Assembly: GCF_000003815.2 (NCBI RefSeq)
Contig: NC_049995.1
Location: 2,906,788-2,970,787, forward strand
Reading direction: 5' to 3'
From: Branchiostoma floridae
Taxonomy: Eukaryota; Chordata; Leptocardii; Amphioxiformes; Branchiostomatidae
Length of the DNA stretch: 64,000 nucleotides
Part shown: one piece after another, positions 33,444 to 45,150 of the stretch
Position numbering within the stretch: the first letter of the stretch is position 1
How the letters are laid out: the number at the start of each line of letters is the position of its first letter
The notes under the pieces: model-generated
What the model was told of the DNA's origin: nothing
Seen by the model: the letters and a program-made list of their open reading frames with translations, nothing else
Databases searched by the model: none
Made by a program: the position numbers and the translations under genes

Positions 33444-34479
33444 ACTTCAAAGAGAGACTCGGAGAGAGGGGAGGGGGGTAAGATACTAGTACAGTATACA
33501 GAGAGAGGGTAATGCAATGGAGAAAAAAAATATAGTTTGTGCACTTTCATAGCAACTGGGATGTGTGCTGAATTGTTCGTTTAACTTTCTTCTAATTATT
33601 GTGATGCAAATTAAATGAGAGGAGAATTACTATATGTAACGTTATATATTCATACATTCATTTTCTCCGTCACCAAGCGAGAGTTCTCAATTGAAGCTCA
33701 GGTTTTCTGTGTAATATTTACCCATATTCCAGAGGAATGCTTTGTATTCCATTCAAAATCCAAGAGTACAGTCTTTCCAGGTGGATATCATATTATTGCA
33801 ACTTTGTGTAACGTTATATACTGCAATTAAACTTTAACTAGTGACCACGTAGCTCTGGTTGTTAATGTGCGGAGATTGTGGAATTAGAATTTTATTTCAG
33901 ATTTACAAGAGGTGTTTTTCACAAAGTCCAGTGTCAAAAAGTGAATCTCGAACGTCGAAGATGATTTGTGCACCGTGTAAATGTAAAGCCAGTAGTGTAC
34001 AAATTACGTGCAGCGTGGCGAATCAATAATGTATCTGGGGCAGCCTGGCCCTCAGCAATGTGAGGACACGACTTTGCCATGACGTCCATCGGTCGAGAAC
34101 AAAACCGGCTGAAATAGAGGGAGAACGGGTGCTTTGACCTTGAAGCTAATTATCAATATATCTTGTTAGAAACACATAAATGCATGTCATATTGAATAAA
34201 GTCTTTTATTGTTTGTTATATATGTGTAACTTATTCACTTCATCTTCTATATTTGCACAATGTATAAAAAAGAAGCTAAAATTAAAGAGATATAAACCAA
34301 ACACCCCTAAAATTAAATATAGAACGGGCCATTGCGCAATCTCCCCAGGGAAGCGAAAAGCGAGACCTCCAGTGGTTGACCGCAGCAAGACTCCAAGCTC
34401 ACAGGGTACATTCACGATAGAAAACAAACCAGCGTTTTCATCAGAATTATTCAGATCGGCGTGTACCTATTCCCTCTAA

Positions 34480-34657
34480 ACTTAATTTTTGAAATCTGGT
34501 TATATTTTCACAAACTGTTCCTGGGGAGTTCGAATACATTTGGTTGCGTTTGGGTGCGGTCGGCAAAAATGGCCGAAGAAGAAGGAGCGACCTGAGAGTT
34601 TGTTTCTCACCTGTTTACAAGCGAAGGAACGCCCCTTTTCACAATTCCTCGCACAAG
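34480..34657 (+). other. NCOA: probable 5'UTR first exon of the NCOA gene, with 8-codon uORF
   Basis: A relatively GC-rich block ends at GCACAAG|GTAAGC (donor at 34658). It contains a short uORF, ATG at 34569 to TGA at 34593 (MAEEEGAT), with A at -3 and G at +4. Orientation and a phase-free splice to the acceptor at 51347 make it a candidate first exon; it would imply a 16.7-kb first intron. The 5' limit is a guess. Confidence 0.4.
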
Positions 34658-35614
34658 GTAAGCCTCATGTTTCATGTAATCTTCACGGTAACGTCAGGTT
34701 TGGATAATCTGTGGTAAAAACTGTGTTTATGTTGCAAATTAGCGCCGTTTTCCTACTGACCTACTTTTGGACCCTGCGGGAGAAATTTTTCAGACGACGA
34801 CATGGTCACGGCCATAGGGAAACTAGACCAACACTTCAAAAATTCCCTCAGAAAACTCAATTAACGTCTCCCGATCGTCTCAGAAAATGTTGAGGGTATA
34901 ATTTTCTTTGGATTGAGCTAACAGGATCGGTAGAAATGTGCACAAGATTGCAGTTTACCCAGATTTTTTGGGTGTAGCTATGCTGCACGCACCTCACATC
35001 GGCAACTTGTCTGTCAACAACTTACCATACTGTTTTCTACTCGGCGCCCTACTTACACGTTAAACTAAATAAGACCTCAAAGCTACATTCGTACCGGGAT
35101 TCTTGTTCAAGAACCTACTGTGGGAAAATAGCATGCCTTTTCCCCCATGCACTGTAGTGGTTGTATTGTAACGTGATCTGATGTAATATTCAGCACTGAA
35201 AAAAATATTCATTTTCTGGAAGCTCGCTCTTGTTATTGTTGTTGTTGTGTGCGTAAAACTATCTGTAAACAGAGTCGTCTAGACCCTACTTGTTATTTTT
35301 GCCACGGTTAATCTTTAGGAGAGGGAAATAAGACGATTGTTTAAACGTAGGGTGTTGAGTAAACAGTAGCTGCGTGGAGGTGGTTGTTTGGATCTCAGTG
35401 ACCTTGGGGCAGTTGTGGGGTGTGCCAGCGGAAAACATACGGTCGCTTAGCGGTTTTAGCAACACAAACCGCCGTAAATTTACCCCACATCAATCACAGA
35501 CACAATCTTGCTACTGTTCTAGCACCTTTTCGTGTCAGTTTGGTGACAAAATTGTCGTGACATACGTGTAGGAGTTAGGAAACGTAGAGGCCCCTTAGGG
35601 TTGATTTACTAGTA

Positions 35615-35910
35615 TGTTGACCACAGTCGTGAGTTATCTGTTGGTTTAATCTTTCTTTAATTCGCTAAGAACGTTAAGCTGGATTAGTTGCTCTTTTGTT
35701 AGTTGCTGTCGGCGCTATTGAGACCAAACTGATTTTTAAAACATTGCTTTTTTCATATTAGTTTGAATGATGTTCATCACAGTCTTGTTGAGTTTAATAT
35801 CTGTTTGTTTAATCTTCCTTTAATTTGCTAAGTTTTAGATGAGTTCCTCTTGGATTAGTTGCTCTTTTGCTAGATGCTATCACGGTTATTGAGACCAAAC
35901 TGTCTTTTAA
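35615..35910 (+). repeat. ~170-bp tandem duplication
   Basis: TTAATCTTTCTTTAATTCGC, GGATTAGTTGCTCTTTTGTT and ATTGAGACCAAACTG occur in the same order about 140-170 bases later (TTAATCTTCCTTTAATTTGC and so on). Confidence 0.82.
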
Positions 35911-35950
35911 ACCGCAGTATGTCAAAATTAGGCCATGTACCAGGCTCCAC

Positions 35951-36046
35951 GTGTCACTGAAATTGGCAAATAGACAGGTAACATGCCTAAGGCGTTGCGT
36001 GTCACTAAAATTGGCAAATAGACAGGTAACATGCCTAAGGCGTTGT
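35951..36046 (+). repeat. 48-bp tandem duplication
   Basis: GTGTCACTGAAATTGGCAAA at 35951 and GTGTCACTAAAATTGGCAAA at 35999; one or two differences over 48 bases. Confidence 0.95.
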
Positions 36047-37315
36047 TAGCATATTCTTGATGTTCAAGTGTCAGTGAAAATATGTAGGACTCGATGTCTG
36101 AGTAGAGGCTGTGAGATTTGTAATTCATTTTTTTTATGACATTCTACTTTATCGTATGTTATGCATGGTACATATAATGCACCACCAAACTTTTAAGTTA
36201 TAGGGCACCTAAATTTTTAAGTTAGGTATAGCACAAAGATTGATTTTGAGCCCTCTATATATTACTATGCTGTGCAAAAGGTCATTTATTATACCAAACT
36301 CATTCATATTATACATTAAAATTATTCTTGTCCTCTCTGGTCATTGCTGTCATTGCTTTTTTTCCAATCAATTCCGTAACTCAAATGAATTTGTATGTAA
36401 ATTTTTCTGATGAAGCAATTTCACACCAGATTTACATGACAGTGACAGATATGATGAATAAAGTAGGCGTACTTCCAGAAAATTGCTCGGGGAGGGCTGG
36501 GAGGAACTGTTATTAATTTTCTATTGATGTAGGGGTCAAATAATCTGATTAATGAAGTCATACATGTACTTATAGTAGGCAAAAGAGAGCTGTTTTGAAA
36601 AAAAATGATTTAAACTGGTTATAACTTTATAAGAAGTTGAGAACTGTCGTTGAGAAATGACCAGTGCTGCAGTTGGTCTGGGGCCTTTGCTGGCTTTAGA
36701 CTTTTAAAATCAAAACAGATGGTTGCTAGTCTATAGGTCAGTTGTGGTATTTCTTAAAGACCTTCAGCCCCTTCCTAATCACTTTTCCGGAAAAGGCTTG
36801 ATAGATCCTGTGTTTTTCCTAGAAAATGCCTCGAAGGCTGTTTTCTTTTTTCCCCAAGAAGAATAGGGGGGTCATATCATTTTTGGAAAGGGGTAGATAA
36901 ATTATCTGAGTTACACGGTTTTGCATCTCATTTGTGTTAATGTATGTTTAGTCTAGAGCAGAGTAGAGTAGAGCAGAGTTTCTCTGGCGCAGGTACATTG
37001 TGCATGTAGGAATGTCCAGTTCCAAGTTAGGCTGCTCTTCAATATCAGGTCACTGTCATTCCAGGTAGCTGAGGGTCATCCAGAGCTCTGTAGTTGTAAT
37101 ACACACTATTTTCATTAGTAGAGGTTAGTTTTAAGGTGCCTTTATTGGCTTTAATTCAGATCTGATGTCTGGGAGTTCAAGTCCTAGCTGTTGTTGTTCT
37201 CACCCCACATTCATACTGCTGAAAAGTATTAAAGGATGGGACGTTAATTCGTAGCCCATGGCCATTGTTTGCTGTGCTTGTTAAGAAGAGCTTGGAGAAT
37301 GTAGCTTCCATAATA

Positions 37316-37643
37316 CAGGGCTCGAAATACTGGGTGCGTGTGCACCCAGGTGCACCCAAAATTGGAGCTGTGCACCCAATTATTTTCTGTGGGTGCACAG
37401 GGTGCACCCAAATATTTTCTTAGGTTTATGTATGTAAAGCTATCAATGTACAAGTATACAGCATATTCTTGACATCTAAGTTAGAAAGATAATAAAAATG
37501 TCTGTCATAGTACTTGTTTCAGAATTTGATAGCTTGTAACTAAGTATTATTAGTGGTGCACCCAAATTCTTTTTGGTGCACCCAATTTTTTAAGCTAGGT
37601 GCACCCGTGCACCTTATCCCAAAAATGAATTTCGAGCCCTGAT
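37316..37643 (+). mobile_element. GTGCACCCA-word element with GGGCTCGAAAT/ATTTCGAGCCCT ends
   Basis: Inverted ends AGGGCTCGAAAT and ATTTCGAGCCCTG. The interior has about nine GTGCACCCA-type words and AAAATTGGAGCTGTGCACCC. Same architecture as 18334-18692. Confidence 0.85.
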
Positions 37644-38387
37644 ATATAAGTAGAATCAGTTGAAGAGTACTGATCTTTGGTGAGCTAAAATTCAGAAATA
37701 AGATCTATTTCCTTATGTTGAATTGTCTGTAGTGCACACAGTTTTTTTTTGTAATATCAAGCCCTCCCCTACAACGCATGCCTTGAATATTTCATAACAA
37801 TTCCGTAATCTTGGCACGAGACACCCACACTGAATATTCTGGCTGGCAGCACTGAATATTATGTGCTGGCATGTTACATAATAATGAGCTAGAGGCAAGG
37901 CTATATACATATTTCAAACCTAGACATCTTTTTTAGGTCACAAAAACATGTGAATCACAACCTATTTTCCTATAGCTGTAGACCAGACGACCTAAAACTG
38001 TTAAGTCTCAGTGTGTGCGTTACATCAAAATACATGTAATCTGACTTTCTGACCTAGCTGAGTGAGAGGAAAGAGTGACAGTGCACAAGTATTTGGAAAC
38101 CTGTTCTGTTACAGATCATGTGACATTGCCTCAGGGATATACAGTACATACAGAAAACACAAGAGTTTCAAGATCTTAAGTAAAATATTAAGTACATTGC
38201 ATATGTTTTGCTTAATTGTAGTTGATTGCAGATTTTGTTAAACATTATGTGAGGCCATTGATCACTGCAAGAAACACAAACATTACCTACCTGTAAATGT
38301 GTTCCATTGACCTCATGACCTGTTACGTCTGACCTCAATGCAGTGACACCATCTTTCCATTCACTTCCAGCTACTCTACAGGCAGTG

Positions 38388-38502
38388 TATTCAAATAATC
38401 ACCAGGTAATAATCACCAGGTGTATTTTGCCAGCCAGTAGGTACCCAAATTGTGAGTGAGGAAGTTGTTAAACGTGGTCGAGGCAGCTCTTCGAGCTCTG
38501 TG
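38388..38502 (-). mobile_element. tail of the 5S-derived element
   Basis: Minus strand: GTACCTACTGGCTGGCAAAA then TACACC and two GGTGATTATTACCT-like units. The core GTACCTACTGGCTGGCAAAA recurs on the plus strand at about 23641. Confidence 0.75.
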
Positions 38503-38623
38503 AGGCTACAGCAATCTGGTCGTCCTTGGTTGGTCCCCCATCCAAGAACTGACCGGACCGTCGCGTTGCTTAACTTCCGAGATCGAGGGGTTGTGTGTAC
38601 CAGCATGCCACGCGGCCGTAGCT
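38503..38623 (-). mobile_element. 5S-rRNA-derived sequence (SINE3-type head)
   Basis: Read on the minus strand it starts GCTACGGCCGCGTGGC, carries AAGTTAAGCAACG (5S box A), GGTCAGTTCTTGGATGGGGG (5S internal/box C) and ends TTGCTGTAGCC, 121 bases, the length of 5S rRNA. Helices II-III diverge from canonical 5S, so it is a 5S-derived SINE head or a pseudogene, not a functional gene. The non-5S tail continues to about 38390. Confidence 0.85.
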
Positions 38624-39438
38624 ACACTGTAACTACAGACGCACACACACATACATGACAAACAGACGGAAACAAAACCTCTGTACATGCACACAACTGT
38701 GCTCCTTCTTTCACTTTCCCTTCTAGGTGCTTCCTTTACAAGACGGTATGTATGTTATGAATTATGAATCTGTGGAGGCGCTAAGTATACGTGCCATCCC
38801 GGAGCATATGGACCTGTGTGAAGGAGTGAGTGAGTGAGTTATATTTGGATGATCAAGACGTGGTTTATTATACAGTGACCCAGGTGTTTCTATTGACTCC
38901 AGACTTGGGGTTGGAGAGTTCGATTCTTGGGTTGTAACTCTAACTGGTCTTGTGACATCACCTCGGCTCCTTAGAAAATTCACTGATTGGGTTCCTACAA
39001 AAGGAGCAAATGTCTTTGAATGAGTTTGATCTTTATTGTGTCTATTATAGTTACTGAGTTGTAGGTCTTTCTCCTTGTCCTAATCGCATGTTGAAACGTA
39101 CGTCAGTCATTCAAAAAAAGGTTTGAATTGTAGTGTGCGATGTATGAACAATGTTTAGCATGTATAACGTATGTCCTGTTAGTGATCAAGTTCTGGCCAA
39201 AGATACTTCTAGTTAATGAGTTATTATATGTTTTTGATCAAAATTCATAATGTTAAAACTATTAGTGTCAATTCTGGATGGAGTTTCACAATGCAATGCT
39301 CCAGAAATGTAAAGTTGCCTCATATGTATGAATGTCATACTGCAGAGAGCTTACATTCGCTGTACCATTTCCTTTGATGAATTCTAATCATTATTCGTGA
39401 TGCAAGCCTTATTCAAAATACAACCTGCACATGCAGGT

Positions 39439-39565
39439 TACTGTAAATGCAGAAATTTTCGTTGTGGTTTTATGTTCATGGTTTTCGCGTTGCCAATTCA
39501 CAGCTTAAAACCCCAGTGAACAGTCCTTTTTCCCACTATGGAGTATCGTGAAATTAAATCACATC
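39439..39565. mobile_element. ACTGTAAATGCAGAAA element, copy 2 (truncated)
   Basis: Begins TACTGTAAATGCAGAAATTT, then GTGGTTTTATGTTCATGGTT. The right end is lost at ATTAAATCACATC. Confidence 0.75.
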
Positions 39566-42449
39566 TATTGAGCTATGCTGTATTTTTATATCTGCGCTTG
39601 ACCTGCAAGTGCAATGGCCAATGAATGATGGTATATGGTCTGTTACCCCAAAATACTTTGCATTTTTAGTTATGTCATCCTTGGATTATATTTCAAACCA
39701 TGTTGTTTAATTTTCTGATGAATGACAAGCAAAGAAAATCAAGACAAAATTTGCAATGTAGAAAAATTATTTCCCAGAATGTAGTAGAGTTAGCAATTAT
39801 AGCTACGTATGTGTATTGGTGTATGTAGCTATATATGGTGAGGTAGCATTTATGCATTTTAGTTCTCTTCAAACATCACACGATTCATGCAGCTAATGTA
39901 ACTTGTCCTCGGGTAAAATTCACACAAAAAGAATTCTGCTTGCTTGGAAATGAGGTTTCAGATCGTTTAGACAACCACGCACACCACGTACAGTGGGCAC
40001 GAAATCTCTCCCAGGAAACTAACCTGCGTTGCTAACCCCCATGTATAATGGCCTTTCTTTGAACAGCTTTAGAGACGTAGACGTTATGTAACTTGTTTAC
40101 GTGCATAACTGGCCTTGGTTGGAATCCATCAGATCTCACTGGCGATGTAGAAATCTCAAGATTTTAGTGCAATTAATAAGAAATATCTTTTTATTTGATA
40201 TGTTGGTATTTACGGAATTTTTATAGTTTTTTAAGCACTCCTTCTGGCCAGGATTTATAAATTATAGACATGCTAGTAGATGTACGTTCCAATATTGCTC
40301 ATGAATTCATTGCTTAAATGGACTTTCAACCCACGTGTAATCAATGATGTCACTGACTTGCATACGATTGCCTGCTTCGACTTTGCCCACATAACATATT
40401 TGTATGATTAGGAATTCCTGCGCATAACAACCTTGTTGTATTCTGATATTAGTTATGCTGCACACCCAGGTATGTTGTAATTTTTAAGATGGATATGATA
40501 ATGATAGGCATATTATAGATTGCATGTGATGATATGAAAAATATTGATGCAGTAACGTCCAAAGTGATGACAAAATACATTATCTATAAAACTGATTTCC
40601 TTTTGTTTACTGAAGTTAACAGCATTTTATCTAGCCTGGGTACCAGACCCCAGTCCAATCTCAAAAATATCTTGCACAAGGTAAGGGTGACAGCTGTGTG
40701 AATTATGATGCACCCAGACCTTTTCTAATACTTTGACAAAGCCACTAATAGTCACTGCCCATTGGCAAGGCCATGTATTCACACATAATATAGCACCTGT
40801 ATCCATGAATAAGTGTAATGAGTTGTGGTTCATTCATTATTTTGACAAGCAAAATGCCAACTTTACTCCTATTCTTTAAAACAGATCTTGCTTACTGTTA
40901 TTGTTAATTATATATAAGTTTTGACTCAGGAATAACCTGGTAATAAAGATTGTGACCTAATTTGGAGATTTCAAGCCTCATCAGTCATACACACAATCTT
41001 AAAAATTTTATAGTTGTTTCGCAGTACATAAATAACACCGAAGTCATTTAGATTCATAACCATACAAATTCTTTTTAAGTTTAAGTCATAATGAAAATTT
41101 GTAGGCAGGTCAACATATAGAATATGGAAGCTCAGTTTAAGAGAACTTAGAAGTCAAAAGAGCCTACTGCACTTTATATGACTTGCAGTCCACAGGCCAC
41201 AACTGGGGCAGTTACTGTCATGTTGAGGTGACTAGGTGCTGCATGTTGTGTTGATGTTTGTGTGTTTATTGTTTCTTTCGCGCACTATGGCCCATGCATA
41301 CACAAATATAACATACACATTTAAAAACAGTGATCAAATGACACAGTATCTCATGGCCTATGTACGGCATAGCAATACTTTCTTCAAAACTTGCTCGTAG
41401 AGAAGACGTCAGAGTGCAACATGTGTCAAGGCAGCCAAGAGTGAATCGTTGCCCAACCCAATAAAAGCATTGTACTAAAAGTTGTTGTTGACTTTGTTGT
41501 CAGTTACGGCTTGCTGCGCTTATCGTTAGAAGATCTCCATTGTTCAGATGCAGTGACTGGAAATGCTTGTTTGAACACAATCTCTCAATAAGTTACCATT
41601 GAAAATTCTTCCCTGTCAAGAAACTGGGCTGCAATTTCATCTTAAGACCAAAGGTTGCCTTTGCGGGAAGTTATGAGACCACAAGAATCTTCAAGATATG
41701 TTAAACTTAAAGGAAATGGGCCTGGGATTTGTCTTAGGGACGGTATTGTCTGTCTTAGACGGGTATGTTAGGAATGGGGTCTGATGTGAACAAAGAACCA
41801 CATTTTTTGCCTGAAGGTAAAAGTTGGTACTGGCTTAATAAGGCCAGAGCACACAATCCTACCAGACAACTTCCTTTCCATTCCAGCTGATCAAGCCACC
41901 ATTAATTTGAAAATTGAAGTGGATTACATTTTATATATGTAGCTGTGCTCCCATGATGTTTTGGCAAGCTTTATTTTATGAATTTAAAATGATTGACTTG
42001 CAGTCTGTCCTGTATATTAACTGACCATCTCTAGCTATTGTTAAGGGTCACCTAGTAAATATGACCACTTTTTGGTGTCCCTTAGATATTTTTTTCACAA
42101 TTTGACACAATTTAGTTTTAAGAATCCTGTCTTATCAGTGATCACATGTCCACAAAGACCAGATTTTATTGGTCCCCTGATGAGTGGTCTTCTTTGGCGA
42201 TTTTGGCTGTACTTAAGTAATTAAGTGCTAACCCTATTACAACTATTTTTATGGTTTTACCTGTTATATGTGTTTTTGCACATTTTTCTGAGAAATATTG
42301 CAATATAAATAGCTATATATTTAGCCATATGTCTATATAGTCACGAATCTAATTTCAGTAACTACTAGTTGTACTCCCTACAGTCTGAATGGATACGGTA
42401 GCTATATCTGATCCAGTTGAATTTGGATGAAGCTCATTTTCTGGTAAAT

Positions 42450-42652
42450 TACTGTAAATGCAGAAACATTCGCGGTGGTTTAATGTTCGTTGTTTTCGCG
42501 GTGGCCGCTTCACCGCGAACTTAAAACCACCGCAAACATTTTTCCATGGCAGTAAGAGACTACAGTGCATGGTGCTGCCGCAAACTTAAAACCACAGGAT
42601 TTTCTCGCTACCACGAAATTAAATCCCCGTGAACTTAAATGCATTTACAGTA
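42450..42652. mobile_element. ACTGTAAATGCAGAAA element, copy 3 (full)
   Basis: TACTGTAAATGCAGAAACAT at left and AATGCATTTACAGTA at right. Interior TTCACCGCGAACTTAAAACC and the recurring GCAGTAAGAGACTACAGTGC. Confidence 0.88.
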
Positions 42653-43071
42653 CGTAAACTCATTTTTTCATTACCACTGCTTGTAGTATAACTATGTATA
42701 AGAAAAGATTTATGGCTAACTGGTCCCATAAAAAGGATTAAGGTAATCCAGAAAATCAGAACAGGAAATCCACGAAGCCACAACTTTGACCTTAGAGCAA
42801 AACCTTTAATTTGTACCAACAAGTCGTAAAAAGTTGGTATGTGGTATGATACTTTGTATGTACTAGTATTGTACTATAAATGCATTGAAGTCAGGCTTTT
42901 AGCTAGGATTTTATAATAGGGAGTCCAAACTTATTGGTGAGTCGCGGTAAGTGACTATTGTAGGGGGGTCTGGGGGCATCCACCTTCCATGGTGCAGAGT
43001 TTTTGATGATTTTAAATTAAAACAGTGCATTCTAAGGTATCCAAAGAGGCAAGAATACTGTTACAGATGTC

Positions 43072-43250
43072 ACAGTAGAAGACTGTGACCACAGATGATC
43101 TGGTAGCATCCCTGGTCAATCAGAATTTCATGCTTGTCAGAGGATTTTCTCCCCAGTATAGGGCGTCCAGGGGGATCGAATTTCTTGTTATTCTAAGAAA
43201 AGTGCGTCCAGATGACGCTTGACGCATGCCTGGCTAAAGGCCTGATTGAA
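43072..43250 (+). repeat. dispersed repeat, copy 1 of 2
   Basis: GCATCCCTGGTCAATCAGAA, then TTTCATGCTTGT, is shared in order with 51850-52020, both plus strand, with moderate divergence. Confidence 0.7.
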
Positions 43251-43334
43251 GTTACTTTCGCAGTAGCAGGAAAATTGAGTGTTTGCGGCAGCATCATACT
43301 CATAGACCATAGTCACGAACTACAAGCTTAAGGG

Positions 43335-43430
43335 ATAAATGTTTGCGGTGGTTTTAAGTCTGCATTGAAGTGGCCACCGCGGAAACTGCGAACATAAAAC
43401 CACCGCAAACGTTTCTGCATTTACAGTATT
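43335..43430. mobile_element. ACTGTAAATGCAGAAA element, copy 4 (partial, reverse)
   Basis: GTTTGCGGTGGTTTTAAGTC to AACGTTTCTGCATTTACAGT. Carries only the terminal part of the family, in opposite orientation. Confidence 0.8.
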
Positions 43431-44929
43431 ACACACAAATGATACAAAAGGTGTCAAATTCTATTGCTAACAAATGAGTATTAGAGCACGGGATCACATA
43501 GCCTGTCACTTTTGTTTGTTTTCATTCAAATAAAGTTTACGGAAAAGTTATTGACACAACAAAAAGTACAGTGACGTAGCGGTGGTTGACTTTATATAGT
43601 TTTGCCTACAATGTACAATACCATTGCATGACTTTAGATTGACAGCTTTTAACAGTCTAAGCAGGCGAGTTATAGAATGTCATGTTACATGTAATATTCT
43701 ACAAGGCATCTACAACATAATACAAGTAAGTCTTTGTCATGTTTAAAGCCCATAATTGTATACAATTTATCTGGAATTATAACAAGTGGGTAGACACTGT
43801 AACAAGCTTTTTCAAACTGTATAGTACCGCACCCAGGTGTAATTTTGCCAAGTCTGTTAAAGTTTATGTATGTTTTTATTGCTGTATCACACCTACAATG
43901 TACAATGTAGGTCTAATCATGTCAAGTCTTAGTCTGTTAAAGTCATATTATAAGACTGCTTGTTTTTACCATAATGATTACTTAGTCTACATTAGTTCAT
44001 GACTGTCAACGCATGATGCAAGCAAACGATTGACTGATTTTTGGTACATTTATCTCACTGTAAGTAAAACCTCTTTAAAAGTTTTGCTAGGGTGGGCACT
44101 TTCATTTATGATTAAAAAAAACTGTTAAAGTTCTCTTAATGCACAAATACAATGTACATGCTGCTATTGTATGCCTTGCCTAACACTCCACCCAGTTATA
44201 CTATATAGTAATTGTGTTGTTTTGTTGGCATGTTATGGTTACCAAAGGATCTGAAAAAAATGTTACACATATGAGTGTTGACAACTTGACACACTGTATC
44301 ACTTTGTTACAATTTTATTTGTTGTTTCTCGGATTTAAGTCAGGGGAAGAAGGGATTAGAGAGGAAAACCTTAACTTTCAAGATTTAGGGGATCCCTGGT
44401 AGCAAAGTCCAAAGTTTGAAAAAAAATGATAAACGTACTGTCCAAAATAGGCACGTACAGTAACTGGAATTTGAGGCCCATAGTTAATTTGAGAAAGGAG
44501 AGGCAGTGAAATCTTGTCAACACGAGATGTGACCATCAACTTGAAAAGTTTTTGTTTTTTTTCAAATTGGAAAAAATAGGGTCGGGATTCGGAGAAACAA
44601 CAAATGAAATTGGTGTGGCCTTAGAATGAAATTCTTCACTGGCTAGAGCAGGAATGCCATATTGATCTGTATGGGGAAATACAGAATGAAATGATGAATG
44701 GGAATGGCTGACCTACAATGTGCAGAAGAAAAACATTTTAGGTTTGCAGACTATGTAAATTTTATAGGTCCGTCTCAACCAAAGATTAAAATCACAAAGC
44801 TGTGTTTTGAGTTGTCGTATTGTTAAGCTGATTCAGGATGTTAATGTTGATGTTTTATCTTCTTGTACACCATGGTTTAACATTACATTTTTGGCAGATA
44901 TGTGAAAAAAACGTTAGTTCCTTCCAATC

Positions 44930-45150
44930 TGCAAAGCAACTCCCAAATCAAACCCAGAAGTTCCGATGCAGTACCATAACAGGTCGCTAGGGGGCTCAAA
45001 ATCTAATCGTTTTCAGGTCTCATCAAGACCTACCAACATACCGAATATTATCAATACAATCCATCCAGTCGTTCTCGAGTTATGCTGGTCTTCTACAAAC
45101 ATAGATAGATAGATACAAACGCTACCCAAAATATAACCTTCTTGGCGAAG
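44930..45150 (+). mobile_element. 3' part of an element ending TTCTTGGCGAAGGTAATAA
   Basis: GTCGTTCTCGAGTTATGCTG, then a short TAGA microsatellite and AACCTTCTTGGCGAAGG. This order is typical of a widespread invertebrate repeat tail as I recall it; the name is not assigned. Confidence 0.55.

Larger units (their letters stand above)
29480..34479. other. intergenic, AT-rich
   Basis: No exon recognised. It contains the spaced duplication, the 32971 foldback element and the GA tract. The open frame 34180-34479 just upstream of the NCOA 5'UTR candidate has no recognised content. Confidence 0.5.

Noticed and set aside
33082-33550. Long Arg/Glu and Ser/Leu open frames on both strands
   Set aside because: They are translations of the GA microsatellite in several frames at once; no coding evidence.
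38503-38623. Functional 5S rRNA gene
   Set aside because: The middle helices differ strongly from conserved 5S and it is joined to a SINE-type tail.
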